Shown: one piece after another, positions 1 through 9,251 of the stretch
Position numbering within the stretch: the first letter of the stretch is position 1
Layout of the letters: the number at the start of each line of letters is the position of its first letter
Assembly (NCBI RefSeq): GCF_000517385.1
Contig: NZ_BAUW01000009.1
Span: forward strand, 16,382-80,381
Source: Mesobacillus boroniphilus JCM 21738
GTDB taxonomy: Bacteria; Bacillota; Bacilli; Bacillales; Cytobacillaceae
Length of the DNA stretch: 64,000 nt
Reading direction: 5' to 3'
Made by a program: the position numbers and the translations under genes
Notes under the pieces: model-generated
What the model was told of the DNA's origin: nothing
The model's database searches: none
What the model saw: the letters and a program-made list of their open reading frames with translations, nothing else

Positions 1-135
1 CATTCCACGCTACAAAATGTCCATTAAACCCACTTTCTTAGACATTTCAATCCATTCCACACCTCAAAATGTCCATTAAAACCTTCTTCTTAGACATTTT
101 AATTTCATCCACCCATTAAAATGTCTAAAAGAGAC
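1..135. repeat. Degenerate inverted-repeat cluster (AAAATGTC / GACATTT)
   Basis: Two copies of a unit of about 49 bp are visible. Each contains AAAATGTCCATTAAA followed by CTTCTTAGACATTT or a variant, so every unit is itself an AAATGTC...GACATTT inverted repeat. A partial third AAAATGTCTAAA follows. The copies sit downstream of yneF, and no open reading frame is convincing here. The layout resembles the other intergenic repeat clusters in this window but uses a different motif. Confidence 0.7.
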
Positions 136-149
136 TCTACAAATAAGAA

Positions 150-178
150 AAGCACCCATCGCTGAAGAATGAGTGCTT
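150..178 (-). terminator. Rho-independent terminator of yneF
   Basis: Short inverted repeat AAGCAC/GTGCTT. Read on the minus strand it is followed by TTTTC just beyond the yneF stop codon. The stem is short, so it is a modest terminator. Confidence 0.5.
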
Positions 179-186
179 GTCCTTTA

Positions 187-402
187 TTATTTTCCTGTCT
201 GCTTGTTCATTGCTGACATCATTTGATTGATTTTCTTCTGGGATGGTTTCATACCCATCTGCATCATCATCATTTTAAGCATTTGTTCGTTGATTGGCGG
301 ATTTTTCTTCAAGTAGCTCTCCATGTATTTACGAGCAATGAAAAATCCTAGTGCTACACCGACAATTAGTGCCAGTATACCAACTAGAATATACTCCCAC
401 AT
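187..402 (-). CDS. yneF: YneF family (UPF0154) small membrane protein
   Basis: A 71-residue protein of unknown function with one N-terminal transmembrane helix (residues 4-22) followed by a basic, methionine-rich cytoplasmic tail ([17 protein letters not shown]), typical of the UPF0154/YneF family. I chose the start at 402 because GAAGGAGGAAG lies correctly upstream; an in-frame ATG at 432 has no ribosome binding site. In Bacillus subtilis yneF follows sirA (yneE), as here, which supports the assignment. No function is inferred beyond membrane anchoring. Confidence 0.9.
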   Translation of the reverse strand: MWEYILVGILALIVGVALGFFIARKYMESYLKKNPPINEQMLKMMMMQMGMKPSQKKINQMMSAMNKQTGK

Positions 403-562
403 AAAAACTTCCTCCTTCATGTTGTCTAACATACAGTGTACTAAACCAACAGTTATTATACAATATCTGCAGGTTTTTTTCTCTATTAAATCAATTCATT
501 TTCAAAACTTTTTGCATTTATCAGCCATGAATGAGCATCAGCAACTAGTGCCTCTACCTTCA

Positions 563-1003
563 TTATACATATTTTCGTTCTTTAATCGGCTTGAGCCAGC
601 CATATTTATTCGAATCAAGATCGATAGCCAGGAATGATGATTCACATTTCCGGAGGATTTCAAAAAAGACAGTTTCCGCGTCGACTTGTCCATGGGAATC
701 CAACTCCAGCCATCTCTCATGCACTCTGAGTGTGGCTGAACTGTTATTTATGTTATTTTCATAAATATATATGCCGTCCTCAACATGAAAACCTTTAGAC
801 TTGGAAAGCTGTTGATGCAGAAGCTGATGGATACGAAGCACAGGAATGGATTTTGTAACGAACTTGACTTGCTTTGCAATGATAGATTTCAAATCGTTGT
901 TTGCTTGACTATATTCCAAAAACAATTGATAAAACATCCGTTCTCTTCCGAAATAATGGGAGGCAAATTCATCTTCTATTAGATATAGCTGGTAGGATCT
1001 CAA
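563..1003 (-). CDS. sirA: Sporulation inhibitor of replication SirA (YneE)
   Basis: 146 residues. The N-terminus YQLYLIEDEFASHYFGRE matches the conserved start of SirA. In B. subtilis this protein binds domain I of DnaA on commitment to sporulation and blocks new rounds of replication initiation. The start is a TTG at 1003 preceded by GGAGGGG at good spacing. Position directly upstream of yneF, and on the same side of tkt as in B. subtilis, supports the call, although azoR, a lysozyme-like gene, an SDR and a VOC gene have been inserted between tkt and sirA. In B. subtilis sirA is activated by Spo0A~P; a TGTCGAA 0A-box-like heptamer lies at 1097-1103. Confidence 0.88.
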   Translation of the reverse strand: MRSYQLYLIEDEFASHYFGRERMFYQLFLEYSQANNDLKSIIAKQVKFVTKSIPVLRIHQLLHQQLSKSKGFHVEDGIYIYENNINNSSATLRVHERWLELDSHGQVDAETVFFEILRKCESSFLAIDLDSNKYGWLKPIKERKYV

Positions 1004-1096
1004 ATGATCCCCTCCTCTGCAGACAAGCTTTTGTCTTTATTATAGGAAAACGTTCAGTCAGCGTTTGTCTAAAGATGCCGAAAAATCCACTAATTA

Positions 1097-1103
1097 TGTC
1101 GAA
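1097..1103 (+). promoter_or_regulatory. Possible Spo0A box upstream of sirA
   Basis: TGTCGAA, identical to the core 0A box, about 95 bp upstream of the sirA start codon in the sirA-azoR divergent gap. A heptamer occurs often by chance; only the known Spo0A control of B. subtilis sirA makes it worth listing. Confidence 0.3.
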
Positions 1104-1255
1104 TTCAAAACTTTCTTACTTTTTCATTATAAAATCCCAAAATTCAGTTGTCACGGAATTAGAAAATTAACAACTTTTCATGCAAGAAAAGGAATACTAG
1201 GTTGTAATCAGGGGAATATATCAATGTTAATCAGAAAGAGAAAGGATGACTATGC

Positions 1256-1891
1256 ATGGCTACAGTACTTTATATTACAGCGAATCCAAAACCGGTTGAA
1301 GAATCGTTTAGTTTATCGGTTGGGGAGGAGTTCATTAAAGCTTACCGTGAAAACAACCCTGAAGATGAGGTCGTCAGATTGGACCTTTATAAAATGGATG
1401 TTCCATTCATTGATACAGATGTTTTCAGCGGCTGGGGCAAATTACAGCAAGGATCAGCTTTCGAACAGCTTAGTGACGATGAAAAACAAAAAGTCAGCGC
1501 CATTAATCAACTGACAGACCAATTTATCGCAGGAGATAAGTACATCTTTGCGACTCCTTTATGGAATTTCAGCTTCCCTCCAAAAATGAAAGCCTACATT
1601 GACAATATTGCGATCGCTGGTAAGACATTTAAGTATACGGCAGAAGGACCGGTTGGTTTGCTAGGTGGTAAAAAAGCCCTCCATATCCAGGCACGCGGTG
1701 GTGTATACTCTGAGAGCCCAGCTAAAGACCTGGAATTTGGCGACCGTTATCTTCGTGCAGTTCTTGCCTTTATGGGTGTGACTGATGTTGAAACACTGGC
1801 GGTAGAAGGTATGGCAGCTACACCAGATAAAGCACAGGACATCAAACAACAAGCAATTCAACGCGCGAACGAGCTTGCTAAACAATTTTAA
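1256..1891 (+). CDS. azoR: FMN-dependent NADH-azoreductase
   Basis: 211 residues of the AzoR/NQO flavodoxin-like family. It begins [13 protein letters not shown], contains the FMN phosphate/isoalloxazine loop region [18 protein letters not shown] and the conserved [21 protein letters not shown] segment. The family reduces azo dyes and quinones with two electrons from NADH and protects against thiol and electrophile stress. The start at 1256 follows AAAGGATG. It is monocistronic, divergent from sirA, and ends in a strong hairpin. The substrate in vivo is not predictable. Confidence 0.92.
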   Translation: MATVLYITANPKPVEESFSLSVGEEFIKAYRENNPEDEVVRLDLYKMDVPFIDTDVFSGWGKLQQGSAFEQLSDDEKQKVSAINQLTDQFIAGDKYIFATPLWNFSFPPKMKAYIDNIAIAGKTFKYTAEGPVGLLGGKKALHIQARGGVYSESPAKDLEFGDRYLRAVLAFMGVTDVETLAVEGMAATPDKAQDIKQQAIQRANELAKQF

Positions 1892-1896
1892 CCCAG

Positions 1897-1926
1897 TAAA
1901 AAAAGCCTGTTTTCAGGCTTTTTTAC
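1897..1926. terminator. Bidirectional terminator azoR / KDIPLDG peptide gene
   Basis: AGTAAAAAAGCCTG-tttt-CAGGCTTTTTTACT: a long A/T-flanked stem with U-tracts on both strands. It serves azoR and the convergent small gene at 1935-2084. Confidence 0.85.
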
Positions 1927-1934
1927 TGAATGAA

Positions 1935-2084
1935 TTATTTTACTCCGTCCAACGGAATGTCTTTGCGATGATCAAAACTGTAAACAGCACCTTCTGAGAT
2001 TGCCTGTTCTTCAGAGTTCCCTTGTTGGGACGCCTGATTTACTGCCGCACCGTCCAGTGGAATGTCCTTTCCATATTCAAACAT
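1935..2084 (-). CDS. 49-residue peptide with duplicated KDIPLDG motif
   Basis: Small gene preceded by CAGGAGGTGTG at ideal spacing from the ATG at 2084. The product starts MFEYGKDIPLDGAAVNQ and ends YSFDHRKDIPLDGVK, so the heptapeptide KDIPLDG occurs near both termini around a Gln/Ser-rich linker. There is no signal peptide or membrane segment. It converges on azoR with a shared terminator. I do not recognise a characterised family. Both the strong ribosome binding site and the internal duplication argue that it is a real gene. Confidence 0.72.
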   Translation of the reverse strand: MFEYGKDIPLDGAAVNQASQQGNSEEQAISEGAVYSFDHRKDIPLDGVK

Positions 2085-2235
2085 TTAAACACACCTCCTG
2101 ATTATTAGTATGGGTATTTGTTACTAATATATTTACCGTGTTCATTCTTTTTTTCCTGCTTTATTCGAAAAATTTTCTTCAACAAAAAAACACCCGAATA
2201 TTCGGATGTTTGGACTGGTTGACTTATCAATGAAT

Positions 2236-2934
2236 TTAAAAAGAACGCTTCGTACTTGCCTCGTTTAAATTAGCTGGATTACTGACCGTAATTGATTCCA
2301 TATGTTTTGCTACCTTTGTGCTATAGGTAAAATCACCATAGCAATATGGATAACGGAAATTGTTCTTATCACCGCCGCAGTTATATGTTTGCGGATTTTT
2401 TTCAACCTGAATCATTGAAAATTGCTTTGCCAGCTCCTCGCTGTGCTTCCCGCCGTTTTTAGCTACGAAATCAATATAGCCGATTCCCATATTGTATGAC
2501 TGGATGATTGTCGGGAAGTCCACCTGCTTCTTATTTCCATATTCTACAACTCGATTGAAGTACTTTACACCTTGTTGGACGCTTTGTTTAGGATCCTGAA
2601 TCGTATTTGGTGCAAGGCCAGCAGATTCAGAGGCTTGCATAGGATCCCCGCCCTTTCCCCGGCTTTCCTGCATCATTAAAGCTGCGACTGTGACGGTATG
2701 TCCGTCCAGCCCAACCTTTTTCAGTTCTTCCTCAATCATCGGAGTATACTTGGCAACTTCTCCAATTGAACTATTCACACCCATTTTCATTTTTTTGAAA
2801 CTCTGATTATATAAATCCAGGAATCTATCAAGCAGGAAAAAACCAATGAAGCAATAAATAATAAGATTGCCAGATTGAAGTTTCTCTGGACTTGCTTTTT
2901 CTTTTGGGGCTTTTTTTTCGTGTATTTCATCCAT
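2236..2934 (-). CDS. Membrane-anchored lysozyme-like (CwlT-type) cell wall hydrolase
   Basis: 232 residues. An N-terminal charged stretch is followed by one transmembrane helix (about residues 24-42) and then a lysozyme-like domain with the catalytic Glu in LMMQESRGKGGDPMQASES and the substrate-cleft motif IIQSYNMGIGYIDF. This arrangement resembles the CwlT N-terminal/Lysozyme_like family (soluble lytic transglycosylase fold), cleaving the MurNAc-GlcNAc bond of peptidoglycan. Two cysteines near NCGGDKNNFRYPYCYG could form a disulfide outside the cell. It is monocistronic. It could have come from an integrative element, since relatives occur in conjugative elements, but nothing else mobile is adjacent. 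Confidence 0.8.
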   Translation of the reverse strand: MDEIHEKKAPKEKASPEKLQSGNLIIYCFIGFFLLDRFLDLYNQSFKKMKMGVNSSIGEVAKYTPMIEEELKKVGLDGHTVTVAALMMQESRGKGGDPMQASESAGLAPNTIQDPKQSVQQGVKYFNRVVEYGNKKQVDFPTIIQSYNMGIGYIDFVAKNGGKHSEELAKQFSMIQVEKNPQTYNCGGDKNNFRYPYCYGDFTYSTKVAKHMESITVSNPANLNEASTKRSF

Positions 2935-3037
2935 TACTTCTCTCCCAATTGCGTACTTTCTCTTCCTCCTATTCTATAAAAAAATATTAAAAGTTGAAAG
3001 GGAGCCGCAATCATTTTTGCACCTCCCTCCCATTTAA

Positions 3038-3784
3038 TCATTCTTCATAAATCATTTTACGTGTCATTCCACCATCGATGACCAGGTCTTGTCCATTTAT
3101 AAAATCGTTATCTGGGTCAGCTAAATAGAGGCAGGCTTTTGCTATGTCGTCTGGCTTACCAACACGGTTGGACCAATGCTGAAGATGATCTTTCTCCCTG
3201 AGCTCGTCATAGTCCTCTGTTTGAATCCAGCCAGGACTTATCGAGTTGACCGTGATTCCCTTCTCTTGAAGTGAAGCTGCCAGGGCATGGGTCAATGCAA
3301 GGATCCCTCCTTTGGATGAAGCATAAGCTTCTGAGTTTGGCTCAGACATGGTTGCTCTTGTAGAAGCAATATTGATGATCCGGCCTCCTGCCTCCATCCT
3401 GCGGGCAGCTTCACGTGAACCGATGAAAACACTCCTGAGATTGGTAAACACGACATCCTCCCACTCGGCAGTCGTCAGCTCAAATAAAGGCTTGAATCTT
3501 GAAACCCCAGCATTGTTGATTAATACATCAATTTGCCCGAAATCATGCATAACATGATCCACCAGGCTGACAAGATCCTTTTCTATCCTGACATCTGTTT
3601 TGTAAAAGGAAGCTTGTCCATCTAACTCTTTTACTCTGAAAATCAATTCTTTCCCCTTTGTTTCATCTATATCCGCAATACAAACATTTGCTTTCTCAAT
3701 TGCAAATGCTTCGGCAATTCCTTTGCCTATCCCATTTGATCCACCGGTTATGATGACCGTCTTTCCTTCAAACTTACCTGGCAT
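3038..3784 (-). CDS. SDR family NAD(P)-dependent oxidoreductase
   Basis: 248 residues, classical short-chain dehydrogenase. It shows the Rossmann TGGSNGIG motif at residues 13-20, NNAG near 90, and the catalytic Ser with YASSK near 156-160. The C-terminus DFINGQDLVIDGGMTRKM is typical of the 3-oxoacyl-ACP reductase-like or glucose dehydrogenase-like branch. The start at 3784 follows AGGAGG. Substrate is unknown. It stands alone between the lysozyme-like gene and a repeat element. Confidence 0.88.
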   Translation of the reverse strand: MPGKFEGKTVIITGGSNGIGKGIAEAFAIEKANVCIADIDETKGKELIFRVKELDGQASFYKTDVRIEKDLVSLVDHVMHDFGQIDVLINNAGVSRFKPLFELTTAEWEDVVFTNLRSVFIGSREAARRMEAGGRIINIASTRATMSEPNSEAYASSKGGILALTHALAASLQEKGITVNSISPGWIQTEDYDELREKDHLQHWSNRVGKPDDIAKACLYLADPDNDFINGQDLVIDGGMTRKMIYEE

Positions 3785-3860
3785 TCCATTACCTCCTATT
3801 AAGCGAAATTATTAATATTATTGATTCCACATCGATTATCATTTCAATCCTTGTAATTTA

Positions 3861-3981
3861 GAAAAGCGCAAGCGCCTTGGTCAGCCCCGACAAGCGCTGG
3901 AGGGCCGACCAGTGAAGTCGCTCTTTGACTTCATTGGGCGGACCGAAGCGTCTCGAGGGGCTAGGCGCTGGAGCTAGGCAC
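3861..3981. repeat. Structured interspersed repeat (AAAAGCGCAAGCGCC...GGCGCTGGAGCTAG)
   Basis: A GC-richer 121 bp block in an AT-rich gap. It opens with GAAAAGCGCAAGCGCC, contains several imperfect hairpins (CCGACAAGCGCTGG; GAAGTCGCTCTTTGACTTC) and closes with GGGGCTAGGCGCTGGAGC. From memory, similar blocks recur many times between genes in Bacillaceae genomes as a REP/MITE-like family. The last bases of the window (AGAAAGCGCAAG) look like the start of another copy. No coding capacity. Confidence 0.65.
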
Positions 3982-4056
3982 TAATCAAAGTGTAAAAAGT
4001 TTATGCTTTCTTATAAAGTAAAAGAAGCCAGACTGCCTTAACAGTCCAGCTCAGGA

Positions 4057-4482
4057 TCATTTCTTCACATCTGTTGATACTTGCCACTCTACTCCAAACT
4101 TATCAGTCACCTGTCCATAAGCAGGACTCCAGAAGGTTTTCTGCATAGGCATTGTAACCTTTCCATCCACCTGCAGCTTCTCAAAAATTCCTTTTGCTTC
4201 TGAAGCATCATTCACCATAATTGCAATCGTTACCTGGGATCCAAGTTGATATGGATGGCCGGGGAAAGTATCGGATAACATTAAGCTGGCATTGCCAATT
4301 TTCAATTGTGCATTCAAGACCCGATCTTTTGCTTCTTCAGGAAGCGGATATTCTGGATTGGGAGGCATCTCACCAAATGTTTGCAGACTGATTACCTCTG
4401 CGCCTAATGCGGATTGATAAAACTTCACGGCCTCCTGACCGTTTCCATTTGTTACTAGATAAGGAACAATACCTGTTATCAT
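4057..4482 (-). CDS. VOC (glyoxalase/PhnB-like) family protein
   Basis: 141 residues with the PhnB/YdfG-like opening PYLVTNGNGQEAVKFYQSALG and the paired beta-alpha-beta-beta-beta modules of the vicinal-oxygen-chelate fold, ending WSPAYGQVTDKFGVEWQVS. Members bind metal and often confer resistance or modify small molecules. Function here is unassigned. The start at 4482 follows AAGGGGTG. A good LexA-box match sits only about 20 bp upstream, so the gene may belong to the SOS regulon. Confidence 0.85.
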   Translation of the reverse strand: MITGIVPYLVTNGNGQEAVKFYQSALGAEVISLQTFGEMPPNPEYPLPEEAKDRVLNAQLKIGNASLMLSDTFPGHPYQLGSQVTIAIMVNDASEAKGIFEKLQVDGKVTMPMQKTFWSPAYGQVTDKFGVEWQVSTDVKK

Positions 4483-4504
4483 GACAGCACCCCTTTTTAT
4501 AAAA

Positions 4505-4518
4505 AGAACATCTGTTCG
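4505..4518 (-). promoter_or_regulatory. Putative LexA (SOS) box upstream of the VOC gene
   Basis: Minus strand CGAACAGATGTTCT; the B. subtilis SOS consensus is CGAACRNRYGTTYC, with only the last base differing. It lies 23-36 bp upstream of the VOC start codon, where a bound repressor would overlap the -10/+1 region. Confidence 0.5.
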
Positions 4519-4705
4519 TTTTTATGATTTTACCACATTTTTAATTATAAAACAATGTCTTATAATACCCTCATGGTAGCGAGATTAATCCTGTTTTTTA
4601 ACTAAAAGAACAAGGCTGTTTACCGTTTAGGCTGCACCTAAACATTTTTTGTAATTTACTAATTTGGATGAGGTGGATCGTCGAATAGCTCTTATGTAAA
4701 ATCAA

Positions 4706-4741
4706 AAAACGAGTACGGAATTCAATCCATACTCGTTTTTT
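4706..4741. terminator. Terminator downstream of tkt
   Basis: AAAACGAGTA...TACTCGTTTTTT inverted repeat with A/U tracts on both sides, directly after the tkt stop codon. Confidence 0.8.
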
Positions 4742-4753
4742 CATATAATTCAT

Positions 4754-6760
4754 TTAGTTTTGTTGGAGCAATGCCTTTACGCGAGCGACTACATTGTTCA
4801 CGGAGAAACCGTACTCTTCCAAAATCTTTTCGCCTGGAGCAGATGCACCAAATGTATCGATCGCAAGTACTTCACCCTCGTCACCAACGTAACGGTGCCA
4901 GCCTAGTGAAGAGCCCATCTCGATTCCAAGGCGCTTCTTGACAGACTTCGGAATAACACTTTCTTTGTATTCCTTGGACTGCTGTTCGAAGCGATCCCAA
5001 GAAGGCATGCTTACAACAGCCACGTCGATACCTTCAGAAGCTAATGCCTCTTGTGCTTTCACTGCGAGACCGACTTCTGAACCTGCTGCCAGAAGCAATG
5101 CATCAGCATTGTCTTTCCCAGCTGGAGAAATGACGTAAGCACCTTTAGATACGCCTTCGTACGCATTCTTATCAGTATTTTTGATTGTTGGCAGATTTTG
5201 GCGAGTCAACACAAGAGCTGTAGGCGTCTTAGTTGATTCAACTGAAAGCTTCCATGCAGCCGCTGTTTCATTACCGTCTGCAGGACGGATAACAGACAGG
5301 TTCGGCATAGCGCGAAGTCCAGCAAGCTGCTCGACTGGTTCGTGCGTAGGACCATCTTCTCCTACCGCGATGCTATCATGAGTGAATACGTATGTTACAG
5401 GCAAGCCCATTAGTGCAGCTAGTCTGATTGCCGGCTTTAAATATCGGAGAACACGAAGAATGTTCCGCCAAATACCTTAAGTCCACCATGAAGTGCCATA
5501 CCGTTCATCGCAGCACCCATAGCGAATTCACGAACACCAAACCAGATGTTGCGCCCTTCGAATGAACCTGGGAAGAAGTCACCTGACCCCTTGATCATAG
5601 TTTTGTTTGATCCGGCAAGGTCAGCCGATCCACCAACCAAGTAAGGAAGGTTTTTCGCGATTCCGTTAAGTGCTTCTCCAGAGGAAGCTCGGCTCGCAAG
5701 ACTCTTTCCTTCTTCGTATGCAGGGATGTCTTTATCCCATCCTTCAACTAACTCGCCCTTCATTGCCTTCTCAAGCTGGCTCCTAGTTCAGGATATTCAC
5801 TCTTATAACTTGAGAAAAGCTCGTTCCAAGCATGTTCTGCTTGTTCACCTTTGTCAGCGATTTGCTGTTTGAAGTGATCATATACTTCACTCGGTACATG
5901 GAAGTCTTCTTCAAAAGTCCACTTATAAGCTTCCTTAGTAAGCTTCAATTCATCAGCACCCAGTGGAGCACCGTGAACATCCGATTTACCAGAAAGGTTA
6001 GGAGAACCATATCCGATGACCGTCTTGACTTCGATCATTGTTGGACGGTCTTCATCCGTCTTAGCTTCTTCAATTGCTTTGGCGATTTCCTCAAGGTTGT
6101 TGCCGTCTTCTACTCGAATGTATTGCCAGCCATATGCCTTGAATCGGCCTTCAACACTTTCTGAGAATGACTTATCAAGATCTCCATCCAAAGAAATATC
6201 GTTTGAATCATAAAGAACGATCATTCTGCCTAACTTCAGGTGAGCTGCCAGTGATGCTGCTTCAGCAGATACACCCTCCATTAGATCGCCGTCACCGCAA
6301 ATGCTATATGTATAGTGATCAACGAGATTATAGTTATCTTTATTGTAAACAGCAGCAAGATGACGTTCAGCCATTGCCATACCAACTGCCATAGCAATTC
6401 CCTGGCCAAGTGTCCAGTTGTTGCGTCTACACCAGCAGTGTGGCCGAACTCGGGGTGTCCTGGAGTCTTGCTACCCCATTGGCGGAACTGTTTAATATCA
6501 TCCATTGTCAGATTATATCCTGCAAGGTGCAGCAAGCTGTATAACAGCATTGAACCGTGTCCTGCAGACAATACAAAACGATCGCGGTTAAACCATTCTG
6601 GGTTCTTAGGATTGATGTTCATGTAACGAGTCCACAATGTGTATGCCATTGGAGCTGCCCCCATTGGCATGCCTGGGTGGCCGGAGTTTGCCTTTTCAAT
6701 TGCATCAATTGATAAAGTACGAATGGAATCAATTGAAAGCATATCAATTTCTTTAAACAT
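4754..6760 (-). CDS. tkt: Transketolase, interrupted by three single-base deletions
   Basis: Transfers a two-carbon ketol unit between sugar phosphates in the pentose phosphate pathway, using thiamine diphosphate. The reading frame is broken at about 6412 (TTGHL should read TTGPLGQG), about 5778 (after EYPELGA) and about 5443 (FSDI should read FSDYLKPA). Adding one base at each place restores a continuous protein of about 669 residues collinear with B. subtilis Tkt (667 aa). Intact blocks include [26 protein letters not shown] with the Mg/ThDP loop, [16 protein letters not shown] and [20 protein letters not shown]. The start at 6760 follows AAAGGATG. Three losses in an essential central gene, each shortening a doublet, look like sequence error. 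Confidence 0.93.
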
Positions 6761-6769
6761 TAAATACAT

Positions 6770-7049
6770 CCTTTCTATAGGTACTGGCTACATCCTAATA
6801 TTATAGCGAGAGAAATTATTATACAACAAATTATGCCTGAAAGAGACAGAAATGAACGTATTGTTATCTATTTTGACACAAACTCGCTGTTGCTATGTAA
6901 ATGAAAGCCTTTGTGGATGAAGAAATAATTGCAATAGGAGTGCTTTTTCAGTTTGAAGCCCTAATGCCCTAATTAACTATGTATCTTACCCTTAGTCTAT
7001 TTTCCACTTTAATAGGGAGACGAAATAAAGTAGTCAACTAAATAAAAAT
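6770..7049. other. Gap between ynzC and tkt
   Basis: About 280 bp before the ynzC terminator. It should carry the tkt promoter on the minus strand, but I see no confident -35/-10 pair. A TTGACA on the plus strand near 6872 has no matching downstream gene. No RNA gene or small ORF is supported. Confidence 0.4.
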
Positions 7050-7072
7050 GGAATACATGTCGCATGTATTCC
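7050..7072. terminator. Hairpin downstream of ynzC
   Basis: GGAATACATG-tcg-CATGTATTCC perfect stem just after the ynzC stop codon. The U-tract is poor (TTTTTATT on the minus strand). Confidence 0.65.
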
Positions 7073-7086
7073 AAATTAGTATATAT

Positions 7087-7320
7087 TTAATGAAGCTTAT
7101 TCTTCGCTTTTTCTTCCTTGAGCTTATCAGGCGTAACATCATTGCCTTCTGGATCGACAATGGTAACACCTTTAAGTGTATTGAGCATAGAAGACCGGAA
7201 AGACTGGAGATATTCTGCACGAAGCTTCGTCTGTTCCTTTGCTTCTTCTTTCGTCAACTTAGATGATTTTGCTTTCCTTGCCAGTTCATTGATTCTAGCA
7301 ATTTTATCACTTGATAGCAT
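7087..7320 (-). CDS. ynzC: YnzC (DUF896) SOS-operon protein
   Basis: 77 residues. A short helical-hairpin protein with the DUF896 signature [21 protein letters not shown] and [13 protein letters not shown], continuing into the conserved [16 protein letters not shown] tail. It is the third gene of the LexA-controlled yneA-yneB-ynzC operon of Bacillus, with the same order and orientation here. Biochemical function is unknown. The start at 7320 follows AAAGGAGC. Confidence 0.93.
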   Translation of the reverse strand: MLSSDKIARINELARKAKSSKLTKEEAKEQTKLRAEYLQSFRSSMLNTLKGVTIVDPEGNDVTPDKLKEEKAKNKLH

Positions 7321-7398
7321 TGTAAAGCTCCTTTGTAAAAAATTACGTCAAATGACATCTTACTAAAATTCTTGCGATTTTACAAGAATAGAGCTTTG

Positions 7399-8051
<653 letters not shown>

Positions 8052-8066
8052 TTATTCTAATCCAAT

Positions 8067-8381
8067 CTATCTTTCTGCTCCGGCAATCTGGGTAGGTTCC
8101 ATCTGTTCAGCTACAACGGGGATTACCAATTCATCCCCCGGAAAGACCATCTCCCCAATAATTCCGTTTTCTTTTTCTACCCAGCCAATAAATTCATTCT
8201 CGGTAAAATTATGTTCGCTGGCAAACGTCTCTGCAATTTCCCACAGTGATTGTCCTTCTTCTATAGTAACAGTTATGTAAGCATCTTCGTTATTTAATTG
8301 CGCTTTTGCTACGAATGAAAAGATTAAGCTGACAGCAAGCAGGATCAAGGCATATGAATAGTTTTCCCATAGTTTTTTCAT
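8067..8381 (-). CDS. yneA: SOS cell-division suppressor YneA (LysM domain)
   Basis: 104 residues with an N-terminal transmembrane segment (about residues 8-27), then an extracellular LysM domain ([18 protein letters not shown] ... [10 protein letters not shown]). YneA is made during the SOS response and delays septation; the secreted or anchored LysM domain targets it to the wall. It is divergent from lexA across a 150 bp gap with three LexA boxes, and yneB follows 24 bp downstream. Confidence 0.93.
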   Translation of the reverse strand: MKKLWENYSYALILLAVSLIFSFVAKAQLNNEDAYITVTIEEGQSLWEIAETFASEHNFTENEFIGWVEKENGIIGEMVFPGDELVIPVVAEQMEPTQIAGAER

Positions 8382-8396
8382 TTACGGCACCCCTTA

Positions 8397-8410
8397 CGAA
8401 TGTATGTTCG
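8397..8410. promoter_or_regulatory. LexA box 1 (yneA side)
   Basis: CGAATGTATGTTCG, one mismatch to CGAAC-N4-GTTCG. It lies 15 bp upstream of the yneA start codon. Confidence 0.8.
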
Positions 8411-8432
8411 TCTAATTGATTTTATTATAAAT

Positions 8433-8446
8433 CGAACATTTGTTTC
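8433..8446. promoter_or_regulatory. LexA box 2
   Basis: CGAACATTTGTTTC, a full match to the B. subtilis SOS consensus, central in the yneA-lexA divergent promoter region. Confidence 0.9.
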
Positions 8447-8463
8447 GTGTCAACTTAAAAATT

Positions 8464-8477
8464 CGAACTTATGTTTG
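8464..8477. promoter_or_regulatory. LexA box 3 (lexA side)
   Basis: CGAACTTATGTTTG. It overlaps the lexA -35 element, so LexA binding would autoregulate lexA by occluding polymerase. Confidence 0.85.
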
Positions 8478-8503
8478 TGTCTGTGGAATAGACATGGTAT
8501 AAT
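8475..8503 (+). promoter_or_regulatory. lexA promoter (SigA type)
   Basis: -35 TTGTGT at 8475-8480, 17 bp spacer, -10 TATAAT at 8498-8503. The -35 hexamer overlaps LexA box 3. Confidence 0.8.
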
Positions 8504-8534
8504 TAGGACAAGAAAATATATGAGGTGCGTGAAT

Positions 8535-9158
8535 ATGACAAAGTTATCTAAGCGGCAACAAGATATATTTGAATTCATAAAAGGCGAAGTCAAGAAAAAA
8601 GGGTATCCGCCATCCGTACGCGAAATCGGTGAAGCGGTTGGACTTGCATCAAGTTCTACTGTGCATGGACATCTTGCAAGACTTGAGAGCAAAGGCTTGA
8701 TCCGCCGCGATCCTACCAAGCCGCGTGCAATAGAAATACTTGAAATAGAAGAAGATAGCCGCATTCCTAAATATAAAGTGGTTAATGTACCTGTTGTCGG
8801 TAAAGTAACAGCTGGTATGCCGATTACGGCAATTGAAAATGTAGAAGAGTACTTCCCTCTTCCTGATCGCCTTGTTCCACATGATGAGCAGGTATTCATG
8901 CTGGAAATCATGGGTGACAGTATGATTGAAGCAGGCATTCTCGACGGTGACTATGTTATTGTTAAGCAGCAAAAGACGGCTAATAACGGGGACATTGTTG
9001 TAGCGATGACAGAGGATGATGAAGCAACAGTTAAGCGTTTCTTCAAGGAAAAGGATTATTTCAGGCTCCAGCCGGAAAACCCTACGATGGATCCAATCAT
9101 CCTTCGTAACGTATCCATACTTGGTAAAGTTATCGGTGTATATCGTCATATGCATTAA
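8535..9158 (+). CDS. lexA: SOS transcriptional repressor LexA
   Basis: 207 residues. An N-terminal winged HTH (residues 1-65, with [24 protein letters not shown] as recognition region) is joined to the C-terminal S24 self-cleaving domain. The scissile Ala93-Gly94 lies in VTAGMP, the nucleophile is Ser129 in MGDSM and the general base is Lys167 in ATVKRF. Activated RecA stimulates autocleavage and derepresses the SOS regulon. An upstream in-frame GTG at 8400 is inside the operator region; ATG 8535 has GAGGTG at good spacing and gives the family length. Three LexA boxes precede it. Confidence 0.97.
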   Translation: MTKLSKRQQDIFEFIKGEVKKKGYPPSVREIGEAVGLASSSTVHGHLARLESKGLIRRDPTKPRAIEILEIEEDSRIPKYKVVNVPVVGKVTAGMPITAIENVEEYFPLPDRLVPHDEQVFMLEIMGDSMIEAGILDGDYVIVKQQKTANNGDIVVAMTEDDEATVKRFFKEKDYFRLQPENPTMDPIILRNVSILGKVIGVYRHMH

Positions 9159-9188
9159 AAAAGCAAGCGGGCTTCGCTTGCTTTTTTT
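9157..9188 (+). terminator. lexA terminator
   Basis: AAAAAAGCAAGC-gggcttc-GCTTGCTTTTTTT, a classical hairpin plus U-tract immediately after the lexA stop codon. Confidence 0.9.
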
Positions 9189-9251
9189 CTAACTATTTAA
9201 CTTTTATCTTATGGGACTAGCAAATTTATGAAAAAATAGGTAGAGACCCTA

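Noticed and set aside
4754..6760. tkt, paaK, ALDH and other broken frames as true pseudogenes or programmed frameshifts
   Set aside because: Breaks occur all over, nearly always one missing base, without slippery heptamers or stimulatory structures, and conservation continues on both sides; sequence error is simpler.
8400..8534. Longer LexA from an upstream GTG
   Set aside because: The extension covers LexA boxes and the promoter; ATG 8535 has the proper site and gives the family length.
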